A stretch of 62,207 nucleotides of DNA, taken from Clostridiales bacterium. Its GTDB lineage: Bacteria > Bacillota > Clostridia > Peptostreptococcales > Anaerovoracaceae. The position numbers and the translations under genes are program-made. Position 1 is the stretch's first letter. Every line of letters begins with the position of its first letter. Positions 8,517 through 17,295 of the stretch are shown in pieces. The notes under the pieces were generated by a model, which was not told the origin of the DNA, made no database searches, and worked only from the letters and a program-made list of their open reading frames with translations. The stretch spans positions 1 to 62,207 of the forward strand of contig SVCW01000007.1 of the NCBI GenBank assembly GCA_015058155.1. The letters run 5' to 3'.

Positions 8517-10457
8517 ATGAGTAGCAGAATACTTGCAGGAAGATATGAACTGATTGAAAAAATCGGTGACGGCGGAATGGCCGTTGTATATAAAGCAAGA
8601 TGCAGATTGCTCAATAGATTTGTTGCAATAAAGATTCTAAAACCTGAATTCACGAAAGACGTAAAAATCATCGAGAGTTTCAGACGTGAATCACAGTCAG
8701 CAGCCAGCCTTTCACATCCGAACATTGTGAATATCTACGATGTAGGAAGAGAAGGAAACATTCATTACATCGTAATGGAACTTATTGAAGGCTACATACT
8801 GAGCGATTTAATAAAGGAAAAGGGTGCGCTCGAATGGAGAAGAGCAGTCGAAATCGCAAAGCAGATGGCGACAGCACTTTCGGTTGCCCACAAGAACAAT
8901 ATCATTCATAGAGATGTAAAACCGCATAACATCCTTATCACAAAGACAGGAACAGCAAAGATTACTGACTTTGGTATCGCAAAGGCGATGGATCAGGGAC
9001 CGGCGACAGAAAATACAGGCACAGTAATGGGCTCTGTACATTATTTCTCACCGGAACAGGCAAGAGGCGGATATGTTGATGAAAAATCAGATATCTATTC
9101 ACTTGGTATCGTTCTCTTTGAGATGCTTACAGGAAAGGTTCCTTTTGACGGAGAAAACCCTGTGCAGGTTGCTCTTAAACATATAAACGAAGAGATGCCG
9201 GCTCCTAGAAGTATCAATCCTTCAATTCCTGAATCACTTGAAAAGGTAGTTCTGAAGGCTACTGACAAGTTCCAGATTAATCGTTATGCAACGGCTGATG
9301 AAATGCTCAAAGCTCTTGAAGATGTGGAATTTGACGAACTTCTCGGAAACAGAAAGAAAGAAGAGGCTGCAGCAGTAGCAGAAGCTTCTGCACCGGCAGG
9401 CGAAGAAACCGCAGAAGAAAAGTCTCATGTTCATAAGAAAGAAAAGGGAAGCGCCGGCGGAAACAAGGGTGGTAATCTCAAGATTAAGATTCTCGCTGTT
9501 CTTCTTGCGTTTATCGTTGCTATTCCGTTATCCCTTGGAATCGTAAAAGTGTTCGGTGCGGTATTCGGCGGTGGCGGCGGAAGTGCAAAGGAATTCGAAG
9601 TGCCTGATTTCAGAGGAATGACTTACGAACAGGCACAGGTTATGGCGGAAGAATTCGATCTTCAGATTGAAAAGGGAGACGAAGTATTCAGTTATGACTA
9701 TGGTGAAGGTGAGATTTCTTCACAGATCCCTGAACACGGAACAAGCGTCAAGAAGGGTAAGACAGTAACGGTTAACATCAGTAAGGGCATGAAGGAAGGC
9801 ACAGTACCGAAGATTGAAGGACTTACTTTTGACAGTGCCGTTCACATGATAACAAAATACAATTTCAATGTCGGAACAGTAACAACACAGCCAAGTTCAC
9901 TTCCTAAGGATATCGTAATTTCTCAGAGTCCTGAAGAAGGTTCGGAAGCAACACCGGGCTCATATATTTCATTTGTAGTAAGTGCGGGCACTCAGGAAAA
10001 CGAAGCAATCCTTCCGCTTCTTGTAGGAATGACTGTTGATGATGCAAGAATTGCGCTCGAACAGGCAAACCTGAGCCTCGGCGAAATAACTTACGAAATG
10101 AACGAAAATGTTCCTGTGAATGAAGTTCTCTGGCAGCAGTATCCTGCAGAAACAACGCTTGAAGCACTTTCGGCTGTAAACATCAAGGTAAGCAGCGGAA
10201 ACGAATATATTGCAAATGACCTTACTCTCTATATCGATTATGCGGCAGCTGAAGATTCAGTATTCTGGCTTACAGTAACTGTTTCCGACGAAGAAGGTGC
10301 GCATAATATAATCACAAGAGAGCAGCGTATCAAGGAAGATATCGGTGAAAACGTTGTACTCTCAGGAACAGGTATAGGAACTGTTACAGTTATCTTCAAC
10401 AATGATGTTGTGCTCAAGCACGATGTCGATTTCAATACCGGAGAAATTATTCAATGA
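8517..10457 (+). CDS. prkC: PASTA-domain Ser/Thr protein kinase PrkC
   Basis: This is a membrane kinase that senses muropeptides or lipid II through extracellular PASTA repeats and controls wall synthesis, dormancy exit and related processes in Firmicutes. The kinase domain (about 8-270) has GDGGMAVVYKA, the ATP lysine in VAIK (K39), HRDVKPHN near 131, DFG and the SPEQ segment. A charged linker, a single membrane segment at about 320-343, three PASTA repeats (about 360-565) and a C-terminal beta-rich tail of about 75 residues follow. The length, 646, is typical. It overlaps rsgA by 4 bp (ATGA), so the two are translationally coupled. Confidence 0.95.
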   Translation: MSSRILAGRYELIEKIGDGGMAVVYKARCRLLNRFVAIKILKPEFTKDVKIIESFRRESQSAASLSHPNIVNIYDVGREGNIHYIVMELIEGYILSDLIKEKGALEWRRAVEIAKQMATALSVAHKNNIIHRDVKPHNILITKTGTAKITDFGIAKAMDQGPATENTGTVMGSVHYFSPEQARGGYVDEKSDIYSLGIVLFEMLTGKVPFDGENPVQVALKHINEEMPAPRSINPSIPESLEKVVLKATDKFQINRYATADEMLKALEDVEFDELLGNRKKEEAAAVAEASAPAGEETAEEKSHVHKKEKGSAGGNKGGNLKIKILAVLLAFIVAIPLSLGIVKVFGAVFGGGGGSAKEFEVPDFRGMTYEQAQVMAEEFDLQIEKGDEVFSYDYGEGEISSQIPEHGTSVKKGKTVTVNISKGMKEGTVPKIEGLTFDSAVHMITKYNFNVGTVTTQPSSLPKDIVISQSPEEGSEATPGSYISFVVSAGTQENEAILPLLVGMTVDDARIALEQANLSLGEITYEMNENVPVNEVLWQQYPAETTLEALSAVNIKVSSGNEYIANDLTLYIDYAAAEDSVFWLTVTVSDEEGAHNIITREQRIKEDIGENVVLSGTGIGTVTVIFNNDVVLKHDVDFNTGEIIQ

Positions 10458-11332
10458 CAGGACTTATAGTTAAGGGAATCGCAGGTTTTTACTATGTAAG
10501 AACTGAGGACGGAACTGTTTATCAGTGCAAGGCGAGAGGAGTTTTCAAGAAAGATAAGATTACTCCTATGATCGGGGATGTGGTTGATATCACAGTTCCT
10601 GAAATAGGCGATGCTGTCATAGACAGAATCCACGAAAGAAAAAATGAATTCATAAGGCCGCCTGTGTCAAATGTTGATATGTTTGTCATAGTGACGGCGA
10701 TAAAGGATCCGGATCCCGTTCCGGCAGTCCTCGATAAATTCCTCGTAATGGCGGAGAAGAGCCACACTGAAATTGCAATCTGCGTCAATAAGACGGATCT
10801 TGCAACAGATGAGGAAATAAATAAACTCGTATCGGTTTATGAGAATCTCTATCCTGTATTTCTTGTTTCTGCAGAAAAAGGAATCGGAATTGATAAGCTT
10901 GAAAAGCATATAGCAGGCAAACACGCTGCGCTTGCAGGTCCTTCGGGAGCAGGTAAATCAACAATCCTGAATGCTCTCAAAGAAACGGAGCTCATGGAGA
11001 CAGGCAGTGTGAGCCATAAGACCGGACGAGGAAGACATACGACACGCCATGTTGAAATCTTTGAAATGCCTTCAGGAGGTATGATTTTCGATACACCGGG
11101 CTTCACATCTTTTGAAGTTCTCGATGCTGATGAAGAGGAGCTTCAGTTCCTCTATCCGGAAATGAAAGATTTCATCGGGAAGTGTAAGTATGACAACTGC
11201 AGACATTTAAGAGAGCCTGACTGCGCAGTAAGAAACGCAGTATCGGAAGGCTATATAAGTAAAGAGCGTTATCGCTCGTATCTCACTCAGCTCCTTGAAA
11301 TCAAGGAAAGAGAAAAAACTAAGTATGATTAG
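10454..11332 (+). CDS. rsgA: Ribosome small-subunit GTPase RsgA
   Basis: RsgA is a circularly permuted GTPase that acts late in 30S subunit maturation. The 292-residue protein has an N-terminal OB fold, NKTD as the G4 motif ahead of the P-loop GPSGAGKST (near 161), then DTPGF, the order expected of a permuted G domain. The C-terminal zinc-binding region reads C-x4-C-x-H-x5-C near 245-258. The start codon overlaps the prkC stop by 4 bp. This gene order (stp-prkC-rsgA-rpe) is widely conserved in Firmicutes. The call is secure. Confidence 0.95.
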   Translation: MTGLIVKGIAGFYYVRTEDGTVYQCKARGVFKKDKITPMIGDVVDITVPEIGDAVIDRIHERKNEFIRPPVSNVDMFVIVTAIKDPDPVPAVLDKFLVMAEKSHTEIAICVNKTDLATDEEINKLVSVYENLYPVFLVSAEKGIGIDKLEKHIAGKHAALAGPSGAGKSTILNALKETELMETGSVSHKTGRGRHTTRHVEIFEMPSGGMIFDTPGFTSFEVLDADEEELQFLYPEMKDFIGKCKYDNCRHLREPDCAVRNAVSEGYISKERYRSYLTQLLEIKEREKTKYD

Positions 11333-11347
11333 AAGAGGATAATTACT

Positions 11348-11992
11348 ATGAAACTCGCACCATCAATTTTATCAGCAGATTTTTCAAAGCTTGGTGAACA
11401 TGTCGGCCTTATTGAAAAGGGCGGTGCTCATCTTATCCACGTTGACGTTATGGACGGTCATTTCGTACCGAATATCAGCTTCGGTGCGCCTGTAATGAAG
11501 TCACTTCTCGGAAAGACAGGTATTCCTTTTGATGTGCATCTCATGATTGAAAATCCTGATAAATATATCGGGGACTTTGTGACTGATAACACAGAGTACA
11601 TCACAGTTCATCAGGAAGCATGTACACATCTTCACAGAACTATCCAGCTTATCAAGAGCCACGGCAAGAAGGCAGGTGTTTCACTCAATCCTGCAACTTC
11701 ACTTGATACTCTCGAATACGTTCTTGAAGATCTTGATATGGTTCTTATCATGAGCGTTAATCCGGGATTCGGCGGTCAGAAGTTTATCCCGTCGGCATTA
11801 AGAAAAATCAGGGAACTTGATGAAATCAGAAAGGAAAGAGGCTTAAGCTTTGAAATCGAAGTTGACGGAGGAGTAACTCTCGATAACGTTAAGGAAGTTC
11901 TTGAAGCAGGCGCTGATATCATCGTTGCAGGTTCAGCAGTATTTGCTGCTCCTGACATTGAAGAAAGAGTTAAGGAGTTTGTAAAATGGTAG
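11348..11992 (+). CDS. rpe: Ribulose-phosphate 3-epimerase
   Basis: Rpe interconverts ribulose-5-phosphate and xylulose-5-phosphate in the pentose phosphate pathway. The 214-residue TIM barrel starts MKLAPSILSADFSKLGEH and has the HVDVMDGHFVPN and VHLMIENP strands, MSVNPGFGGQKF for phosphate binding and EVDGGV with the catalytic Asp. It follows rsgA by 15 bp with an AGAAGAGG ribosome binding site. The last 7 bp overlap the start of lgt, whose ribosome binding site AAGGAG lies inside rpe. Confidence 0.96.
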   Translation: MKLAPSILSADFSKLGEHVGLIEKGGAHLIHVDVMDGHFVPNISFGAPVMKSLLGKTGIPFDVHLMIENPDKYIGDFVTDNTEYITVHQEACTHLHRTIQLIKSHGKKAGVSLNPATSLDTLEYVLEDLDMVLIMSVNPGFGGQKFIPSALRKIRELDEIRKERGLSFEIEVDGGVTLDNVKEVLEAGADIIVAGSAVFAAPDIEERVKEFVKW

Positions 11993-12744
11993 CTCCAAAT
12001 CCTGTAGCATTTACTGTTTTCGGCATTGATGTTATGTGGTACGGCGTCCTGATCGGAAGTGCGATCGTTATTGCGTGTGCAATGGGGTGCGTGCTCGTTG
12101 AGCAGGAAGGAATGAGCAGCGATAAGCTTATAGATGTTCTTCTTTTTGCAATTCCGATGGCAATCATCGGTGCAAGAGCGTACTATGTAGTCTTCGAATG
12201 GGAACATTATGCCGGTGACTTTATGGCGATGATAAATATAAGAAACGGCGGACTCGCAATTCATGGAGGTCTCATTTTCGGAATAGGTACAGGCCTTTTG
12301 TGCGGATATATACGGAAGATGGATATCCTGAAGCATCTTGATATAGTTGCGATATGCGTTCCGCTCGCACAGTCAATCGGAAGATGGGGTAACTTCTGTA
12401 ATGAAGAGGCTCACGGCGGACCGACTGACTTCATCATCAATGTTCTTATCGATGGTGAAACTTATCACGCAACATTCCTTTATGAAGCGATCTGGTGCTA
12501 TGCGCTCTGTATTTTCCTTTTTATCATCTACAGATGCGGTAAAAAGTTTGACGGACAGCTCATCTCGCTTTACCCGATTCTCTACTCAGTCGAAAGATTC
12601 TTTGTAGAGGGATTAAGAACGGACAGTCTCATGGTAGGGCCGCTCAGACAGGCACAGCTCATCTCTATCGCACTTATAATTCTCGGAATCGTGATGTATA
12701 TCACATTTGAGAGACGTGCGAAAAGACTTCAAAAACATGCCTAG
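11986..12744 (+). CDS. lgt: Prolipoprotein diacylglyceryl transferase
   Basis: Lgt transfers diacylglycerol from phosphatidylglycerol to the lipobox cysteine of prolipoproteins at the membrane. The 252-residue protein has about seven hydrophobic segments, the GGLAIHGGL motif and the family signature SIGRWGNFCNEEAHGG (about 126-141). It overlaps rpe by 7 bp, so coupled translation is likely. Its placement after rpe, in place of the more usual thiamine pyrophosphokinase gene, is a local rearrangement. Substrates encoded in this window include the lipoproteins at 16600, 49084 and PstS. Confidence 0.94.
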   Translation: MVAPNPVAFTVFGIDVMWYGVLIGSAIVIACAMGCVLVEQEGMSSDKLIDVLLFAIPMAIIGARAYYVVFEWEHYAGDFMAMINIRNGGLAIHGGLIFGIGTGLLCGYIRKMDILKHLDIVAICVPLAQSIGRWGNFCNEEAHGGPTDFIINVLIDGETYHATFLYEAIWCYALCIFLFIIYRCGKKFDGQLISLYPILYSVERFFVEGLRTDSLMVGPLRQAQLISIALIILGIVMYITFERRAKRLQKHA

Positions 12745-12783
12745 ATATTGATAGTAATTTATTTTATATAGAAGGAGTATTTT

Positions 12784-13884
12784 ATGAAACTTGGTATTGT
12801 CGGACTTCCTAATGTAGGAAAGAGTACACTTTTTAATGCAATAACAAAGGCCGGAGCGGAAGCTGCAAATTATCCGTTCTGCACAATCGAACCAAACGTA
12901 GGCGTAGTAACAGTTCCTGACGAAAGACTCAAAGTCCTTCACGAAATGTACAACTCAAAGAAAACTGTCTACACAGCAATCGAGTTCTATGATATCGCAG
13001 GTCTTGTAAAAGGTGCCTCAAAGGGCGAAGGTCTCGGAAACAAGTTCCTCGGACACATCAGGGAAGTTGCAGCAATCGTACATGTAGTAAGATGCTTCGA
13101 AGATGCAAACGTAGTACACGTAGACGGAAAAATCAATCCGCTTTCAGATATCGAAACAATCAACATGGAACTCATTCTTTCAGATATGGAAGTACTCGAA
13201 AGAAGAATCCAGAAGACAACTAAGAACTTAAAGGGTGACAAGAGCCTCCAGGCAGAACTTGATATCCTTAATAAAGTATACGATACTCTCGCAGAAGGAT
13301 TATCAGCACGTACTCTCAACCCTGATCTTGACGAAGATGAACAGGAATTCATCAAGTCACTCGACCTTCTCTCATACAAGCCTATTATCTATGCAGCAAA
13401 CGTTTCGGAAGACAATGTTGCAGCAGGAGAAGAAAATGAGTTTGTAAAGCAGGTAAGAGAATTTGCAGCAACTGAAGGATCAGAAGTAGTCGTAGTATGT
13501 GCAAAGATTGAAGCTGAAATTTCAGAACTTGAAGACGAAGAAAAAGCGATGTTCCTCGAAGAACTCGGAATCGAGGAATCAGGTCTTGATAAGCTCATCA
13601 AGGCATCATACAGCCTCCTTGACCTCATCTCATTCCTCACAGCAGGAGAACCTGAAGTTCGTGCCTGGACAATCAAGCGCGGTACCAAGGCTCCCGGTGC
13701 TGCCGGCAAGATCCACACAGACTTCGAAAGAGGCTTTATCAGAGCAGAGACCATCGCATACGACAAACTTATCGAATGTGGCGGAAATCTCGCTACAGCG
13801 AAGGAAAAGGGCCTTATAAGGTCGGAAGGAAAGGAATATGTTGTGAAGGATGGGGATGTTATGCACTTCCTCTTCAATGTTTAG
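12784..13884 (+). CDS. ychF: Redox-regulated ATPase YchF (Obg-like)
   Basis: YchF is a universally conserved Obg-family P-loop protein that binds ribosomes and prefers ATP. The 366-residue protein starts [20 protein letters not shown] (P-loop 7-15) and has [11 protein letters not shown] and [10 protein letters not shown] switch regions. A coiled-coil helical insertion follows at about 130-200, and a C-terminal TGS domain (about 283-366) ends in MHFLFNV. It starts 39 bp after lgt behind GAAGGAG. It is the last gene of this rightward block; a large palindrome follows its stop codon. Confidence 0.96.
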   Translation: MKLGIVGLPNVGKSTLFNAITKAGAEAANYPFCTIEPNVGVVTVPDERLKVLHEMYNSKKTVYTAIEFYDIAGLVKGASKGEGLGNKFLGHIREVAAIVHVVRCFEDANVVHVDGKINPLSDIETINMELILSDMEVLERRIQKTTKNLKGDKSLQAELDILNKVYDTLAEGLSARTLNPDLDEDEQEFIKSLDLLSYKPIIYAANVSEDNVAAGEENEFVKQVREFAATEGSEVVVVCAKIEAEISELEDEEKAMFLEELGIEESGLDKLIKASYSLLDLISFLTAGEPEVRAWTIKRGTKAPGAAGKIHTDFERGFIRAETIAYDKLIECGGNLATAKEKGLIRSEGKEYVVKDGDVMHFLFNV

Positions 13885-13892
13885 GCTTGTCT

Positions 13893-13992
13893 TTTTTACG
13901 AATGACTTTGTCAAGCGCCAATGTTCGGTACTCACTTACGTCAAGTAAGCTCCGTGCCTCACATTGGCGCTTTTCGCGTCATTCGCAAAAAA
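13893..13992. repeat. 100-bp nested palindromic element after ychF
   Basis: Three nested inverted repeats share one centre. The outer arms are T6-a-CG-AATGAC (13893-13906) with GTCATT-CG-c-A6 (13978-13992). The middle arms are GCGCCAATGT (13915-13924) with ACATTGGCGC (13961-13970), perfect over 10 bp. The inner pairs are GGTAC/GTGCC and CTTAC/GTAAG around a 5-base loop. It could act as a bidirectional terminator because of the A6/T6 arms, or be a REP/ERIC-like dispersed element. Confidence 0.6.
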
Positions 13993-14036
13993 TCCTGCGC
14001 CTATAGAAATGATACACCTGGATAATTCATAGCTGG

Positions 14037-14250
14037 TGTTGGCGTTTTGAGATTATTGAATATATTTTGCCAACGTATTTCCCGTATTGTTGGCAAATGA
14101 AGGCTTTTCGGAAAAAACAGCAACAGAACTATGGATTATTTTTCGACTTTGAGCACTTTTCACAGAAGAAAAGAGATATTCCAGTGAAATATTACTATAA
14201 AACTGCTAATTTGTTGGCAAACATGGGACCTCTGATCCAAAACGCCAACA
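14037..14250 (+). repeat. 214-bp terminal-inverted-repeat element, copy 1
   Basis: The ends are perfect 13-bp inverted repeats: TGTTGGCGTTTTG (14037-14049) and CAAAACGCCAACA (14238-14250). The inside is built of three 38-39-bp units (14037-14075 forward; 14088-14125 and 14212-14250 reverse), each with the form TGYTGGCGTTTT-N about 17-TGCCAACA. Spacings are 12 bp and 86 bp. A second, inverted copy at 60098-60310 has the same arrangement. No open reading frame here looks coding. It could be a MITE-like non-autonomous element or a structured repeat. Confidence 0.65.
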
Positions 14251-14337
14251 AACGTGTTTTCAGCAGGGAATCCTGTATTAATATCCTGTGTGTATACTAT
14301 TTGTGGATAACCAAACTCTAATCCCTTGTAAGTAAAA

Positions 14338-14361
14338 AAACAGGCATATATATGCCTGTTT
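14338..14361. terminator. Palindromic hairpin, probable terminator
   Basis: A perfect 24-base palindrome, AAACAGGCAT followed by its mirror around ATAT, sits in the ychF-MFS gap. Flanking A and T runs are short. It probably ends transcription from the left. Confidence 0.5.
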
Positions 14362-14379
14362 GATAACAAAAGTCAATAT

Positions 14380-14407
14380 AAAACCCTCCGGACGTCCGGA
14401 GGGTTTT
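14380..14407. terminator. Bidirectional rho-independent terminator for the MFS gene and ychF side
   Basis: A perfect 28-base palindrome with arms AAAACCCTCCGGAC/GTCCGGAGGGTTTT has A4 on one side and T4 on the other, so it can terminate in both directions. It lies 18 bp past the stop codon of the minus-strand MFS gene. Confidence 0.85.
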
Positions 14408-14425
14408 GTGTGTTTTTGTATTTTG

Positions 14426-15697
14426 TTATTCCTTGATGACCATCTTGCGCTTTCCTGCGAGGCACTTCTTGTTGTGGTCGATTGCAAGTGTTGTTGTTAC
14501 GATGAGGCCGATTGCGCAGCCGATGAGTGTAAGGAAAATGTATGTGTATCCGCCATCGCCGTACTTATCGAGCCAGTAACCGAAAACGAGCGGTGAACAC
14601 ATATCAACAGGTGTACTGAAGTATCCGCCGATTGCAACTGTTGATGCGAGTACCATCGGATGAATATGAAGCTCTCTTATGATTGAGTTGTTGATTGAGT
14701 AGAGAGGCATGATTACGAGTGATGGTAAGAGTGAGTATACTGCAGCGAGAAGTACATTTGCACCCGGCTTGAAGAGGAATACGCAGGCAAGGATAATTGC
14801 TGATACGATTCCGAGAACTCTGAGTGCTTTAGCTGTTGAGTGGAATACCTTGTCTGCGAGGATACCGCCGACAGGACATACGAGCATGAGGAAGTATGTT
14901 CTGATTACTGAAAGCATACTTGAATACTGTTCAGGGATGCCGATGATATCAACGAGGAAAGGATTGAAGTATGATACGTTTGCGTAAAGCATGTATGCGA
15001 AGAATCCGCCAAGACCAAGGATATATGTACCAGGCCATGCGAGTACGAATCTTAAATCCTTGAACTTGATTGTGTCACGGTTACCCGCCTTTGCAGCTTC
15101 GATTTCTTCCTGAGTTTTTACTCTCTTCTTAGGGTTTTCGAGGAAGAAGATATCCATGATTGCTGCAAGTGTAGTCATTGAACCGATTACGAGAACGGCA
15201 GCACCGAAACCATACTTTGTACCTGCCCAGATTTCAACTACGTTGATGAGAGCAGCAAGTACGCCGTAGATTGCATAGTAGATTGAGAATGATCTTCCTG
15301 CTTCTTCTGGTTTGCCAAGGCTGTTGATAGTCTTGATGAGTGCACCCCAGTAGCCGAGTCCTGTAGAAAGTGTGAGACAAGGCCATACTACCATTGCAAC
15401 CGGGTATGTTGTGAACGCTGCGAAAACGAAAGAACAACATGAGTTTGCAAGAAGCGAAAGAATGATGATGTACTTAGTGTTGAAACGGTCGGCAATCATT
15501 CCTGAAAAAACAGGAAGGAAGAGACCTGCCATCGAGCCGAATGTGTTGAGCGCACCAAGCTGTGCATTAGTACAGCCGAGTGTTGCAATCATCTGTTCAT
15601 AGAATACATATCTGATGTAAACAAGAAGCCAGATTGCACATCCGCCGAATGATAGTGATACAAGTGAAAGCCAGTAGCGTGAACGTGAACGTGCCAT
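14426..15697 (-). CDS. Major facilitator superfamily transporter
   Basis: The 423-residue protein has about twelve hydrophobic segments in two groups separated by a charged cytoplasmic loop (about 195-215, rich in Lys and Glu). It has an MFS-type GMIADRF motif in the loop between helices 2 and 3 and the matching GGILADKVF in the second half. It starts MARSRSRYW after an AAGGAGTAATT ribosome binding site. It lies downstream of deoC on the same strand, which hints at a nucleoside or related substrate, but a terminator-like hairpin separates them and the sequence does not reveal the substrate. The superfamily is sure, the substrate unknown. Confidence 0.85.
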   Translation of the reverse strand: MARSRSRYWLSLVSLSFGGCAIWLLVYIRYVFYEQMIATLGCTNAQLGALNTFGSMAGLFLPVFSGMIADRFNTKYIIILSLLANSCCSFVFAAFTTYPVAMVVWPCLTLSTGLGYWGALIKTINSLGKPEEAGRSFSIYYAIYGVLAALINVVEIWAGTKYGFGAAVLVIGSMTTLAAIMDIFFLENPKKRVKTQEEIEAAKAGNRDTIKFKDLRFVLAWPGTYILGLGGFFAYMLYANVSYFNPFLVDIIGIPEQYSSMLSVIRTYFLMLVCPVGGILADKVFHSTAKALRVLGIVSAIILACVFLFKPGANVLLAAVYSLLPSLVIMPLYSINNSIIRELHIHPMVLASTVAIGGYFSTPVDMCSPLVFGYWLDKYGDGGYTYIFLTLIGCAIGLIVTTTLAIDHNKKCLAGKRKMVIKE

Positions 15698-15730
15698 GAT
15701 AATTACTCCTTAAAATATAAAAAATCCTGT

Positions 15731-15767
15731 ATAAAAACACATACCCCGATTATATAACAATCGGGGT
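15731..15767 (-). terminator. Terminator between deoC and the MFS gene
   Basis: On the minus strand, ACCCCGATT and AATCGGGGT form a 9-bp stem with a 7-base loop, followed by a T-rich tail. The loop contains TTATATAAT, which could also serve as the -10 of the MFS gene, so termination and initiation signals overlap here. Confidence 0.65.
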
Positions 15768-15830
15768 GGTTAGACAAGCTAAAAAAAGTTTATATTTTTA
15801 AGGATGTGTAACTAAAAGTATAAGCTGAAT

Positions 15831-16493
15831 CTATTTTTCGGAAGCTTCCTTCATGATGTTTACTGATGCTGAAGCGCCGATTCTGTCAGCACCGGCTTCA
15901 ATCATAGCTTTGCATGTTGCATAATCTCTGATACCGCCTGAAGCCTTGATTTTAGCGAGATTTCCTACGGTCTTGCGCATGAGTTCAATGTGATGAACTG
16001 TTGCTCCGCCAGTGCTGAAGCCTGTTGATGTCTTTACGAATTCTGCGCCTGCTGCAACCGAAAGTTCGCATGCCTTTACTACTTCTTCATCAGTAAGGAG
16101 ACATGTTTCGATGATGACCTTTACGATTGCATCGTATTCATCTGCAACAGCGACTACAGCAGCAATATCGTCCTGCACATATTCATAACGGCCTTCTTTT
16201 AATGCACCTACGTTTATAACCATATCGATTTCTGATGCGCCGTTGTCGCAGCAGTCATTTGTTTCAAAAGTCTTTGATTCGATAGACATAGCACCGAGAG
16301 GGAAGCCTATTACAGCAGCAACCTTTACGTCTGTTCCTTCGAGTTCTTTCTTTGCGAGCGGAACATAGCATCCGTTTACACATACTGAATAGAAGTCATA
16401 CTCTCTTGCTTCTGCGCAGAGCTTTTTGATATCTTCTGTTGTCGCAGCTGCAGCAAGAGCTGTGTGGTCGAAATATTTATTAAGATTTTCCAT
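15831..16493 (-). CDS. deoC: Deoxyribose-phosphate aldolase
   Basis: DeoC cleaves 2-deoxyribose-5-phosphate to acetaldehyde and glyceraldehyde-3-phosphate in deoxynucleoside catabolism. The 220-residue class I aldolase TIM barrel has [13 protein letters not shown], the IGFPLG strand, [38 protein letters not shown] with the Schiff-base Lys, and KASGGIRD with the second catalytic Lys. It starts after AGAGGTGCAAC. Its leader has a strong promoter immediately followed by a hairpin (16516-16560), suggesting attenuation or operator control. No other deo gene is adjacent. Confidence 0.95.
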   Translation of the reverse strand: MENLNKYFDHTALAAAATTEDIKKLCAEAREYDFYSVCVNGCYVPLAKKELEGTDVKVAAVIGFPLGAMSIESKTFETNDCCDNGASEIDMVINVGALKEGRYEYVQDDIAAVVAVADEYDAIVKVIIETCLLTDEEVVKACELSVAAGAEFVKTSTGFSTGGATVHHIELMRKTVGNLAKIKASGGIRDYATCKAMIEAGADRIGASASVNIMKEASEK

Positions 16494-16510
16494 GTTGCAC
16501 CTCTTTCATA

Positions 16511-16598
16511 AAAACAGGCAGTCCGCCTGAATTCTTTATTAAAATATCAGCGTACTGCCTCATAATCAAATTATATTTTATATTGTAAGTTCTTGCAA
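16511..16598 (-). promoter_or_regulatory. deoC promoter and hairpin leader
   Basis: On the minus strand, TTGCAA (16598-16593), a 17-bp spacer and TATAAT (16575-16570) form a good promoter. Directly downstream, AGGCAGT (16560-16554) and ACTGCCT (16522-16516), extended inside by CG and TCAG/CTGA pairs, make a long hairpin. It ends in GTTTTTAT just before the deoC ribosome binding site. It may be the terminator of the lipoprotein gene, an attenuator of deoC, or an operator. The -35 abuts the lipoprotein stop codon. Confidence 0.6.
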
Positions 16599-16599
16599 G

Positions 16600-17109
16600 T
16601 TAAATAATGCGTTCGATGATGAGAAGAACCTGATCGTCAAAAAGATATACATCGAAGTATTTTCCTGAAATATCATGATTTACAAATTCATCAACCGTAA
16701 CGATGTCGAGTGTACCTGTTCCCGCAAAGTCAAAAGCAATACGAGTTTCAGGGCCGGCATATGTGATGTAAGACTTGTTTCTGTCGGCGATATAGTAGCC
16801 GTTTTCAGCACTTTCGTCAGTTACGTATTCCTTGGCGTTAATAGTAAGCTGAGTAAGAGTAACCGGCGCTTCTTCTGAACCTTCAAGAGGAGTTGAGTCG
16901 GCTGAGCCTGTAACGTCAAGCGTTCCGAACACAACGTCGGCGCCATCTCTTACGAGCTGTTCCACGTATTCGCCCTGAAGATATTCAACTGTAATTTCCG
17001 GTTCGTTTTTGTGTTTCTGACCGCCGCAGCCCGTAAAGGAAACTGCAAGAGCGAAAACCAGAACGATAAGTAAGATTCTTGATAATCTTGATGCTGCGTA
17101 ATTTTTCAT
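16600..17109 (-). CDS. Small lipoprotein of unknown function
   Basis: The protein is 169 residues with a lipoprotein signal: a basic start (MKNYAASRLSR), a hydrophobic core and the lipobox SFTGC, with the lipidated Cys near residue 28. The mature part is short, polar and beta-prone, and has no domain I recognise. I chose the start at 17109 because it follows GGAGGGGAG; a longer frame from 17142 would add 11 residues that include this ribosome binding site. It is upstream of deoC on the same strand but ends at the deoC promoter. Export and lipid anchoring by Lgt are inferred; the function is unknown. Confidence 0.75.
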   Translation of the reverse strand: MKNYAASRLSRILLIVLVFALAVSFTGCGGQKHKNEPEITVEYLQGEYVEQLVRDGADVVFGTLDVTGSADSTPLEGSEEAPVTLTQLTINAKEYVTDESAENGYYIADRNKSYITYAGPETRIAFDFAGTGTLDIVTVDEFVNHDISGKYFDVYLFDDQVLLIIERII

Positions 17110-17249
17110 TATTTTCTCCCCTCCTGAAAAAACACACTTCACTATTATATATATTTAGACGATAATAACACAAAAAAGTTCCATGTTAAGAGAAAATAAA
17201 TAACTGTAACCAAATAGTAATATATGCATACATTAGAAGTACCTCATAC

Positions 17250-17268
17250 ATAGCGCATGCAGCGCTAT
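17250..17268 (+). promoter_or_regulatory. Inverted repeat in the leader of the cysteine-rich gene
   Basis: ATAGCGC (17250-17256) and GCGCTAT (17262-17268) are a perfect 7-bp inverted repeat around ATGCA. It lies 27 bp before the start codon at 17296 and just before the AAAGAGG ribosome binding site. It could be a repressor operator or a short RNA hairpin. Confidence 0.45.
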
Positions 17269-17295
17269 AAACTATGAAAAAAGAGGTAAATAATA

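Noticed and set aside
14067..14321. An 84-codon open frame in the gap after ychF
   Set aside because: It lies across the terminal-inverted-repeat element and two hairpins, has no ribosome binding site and no recognisable protein pattern.
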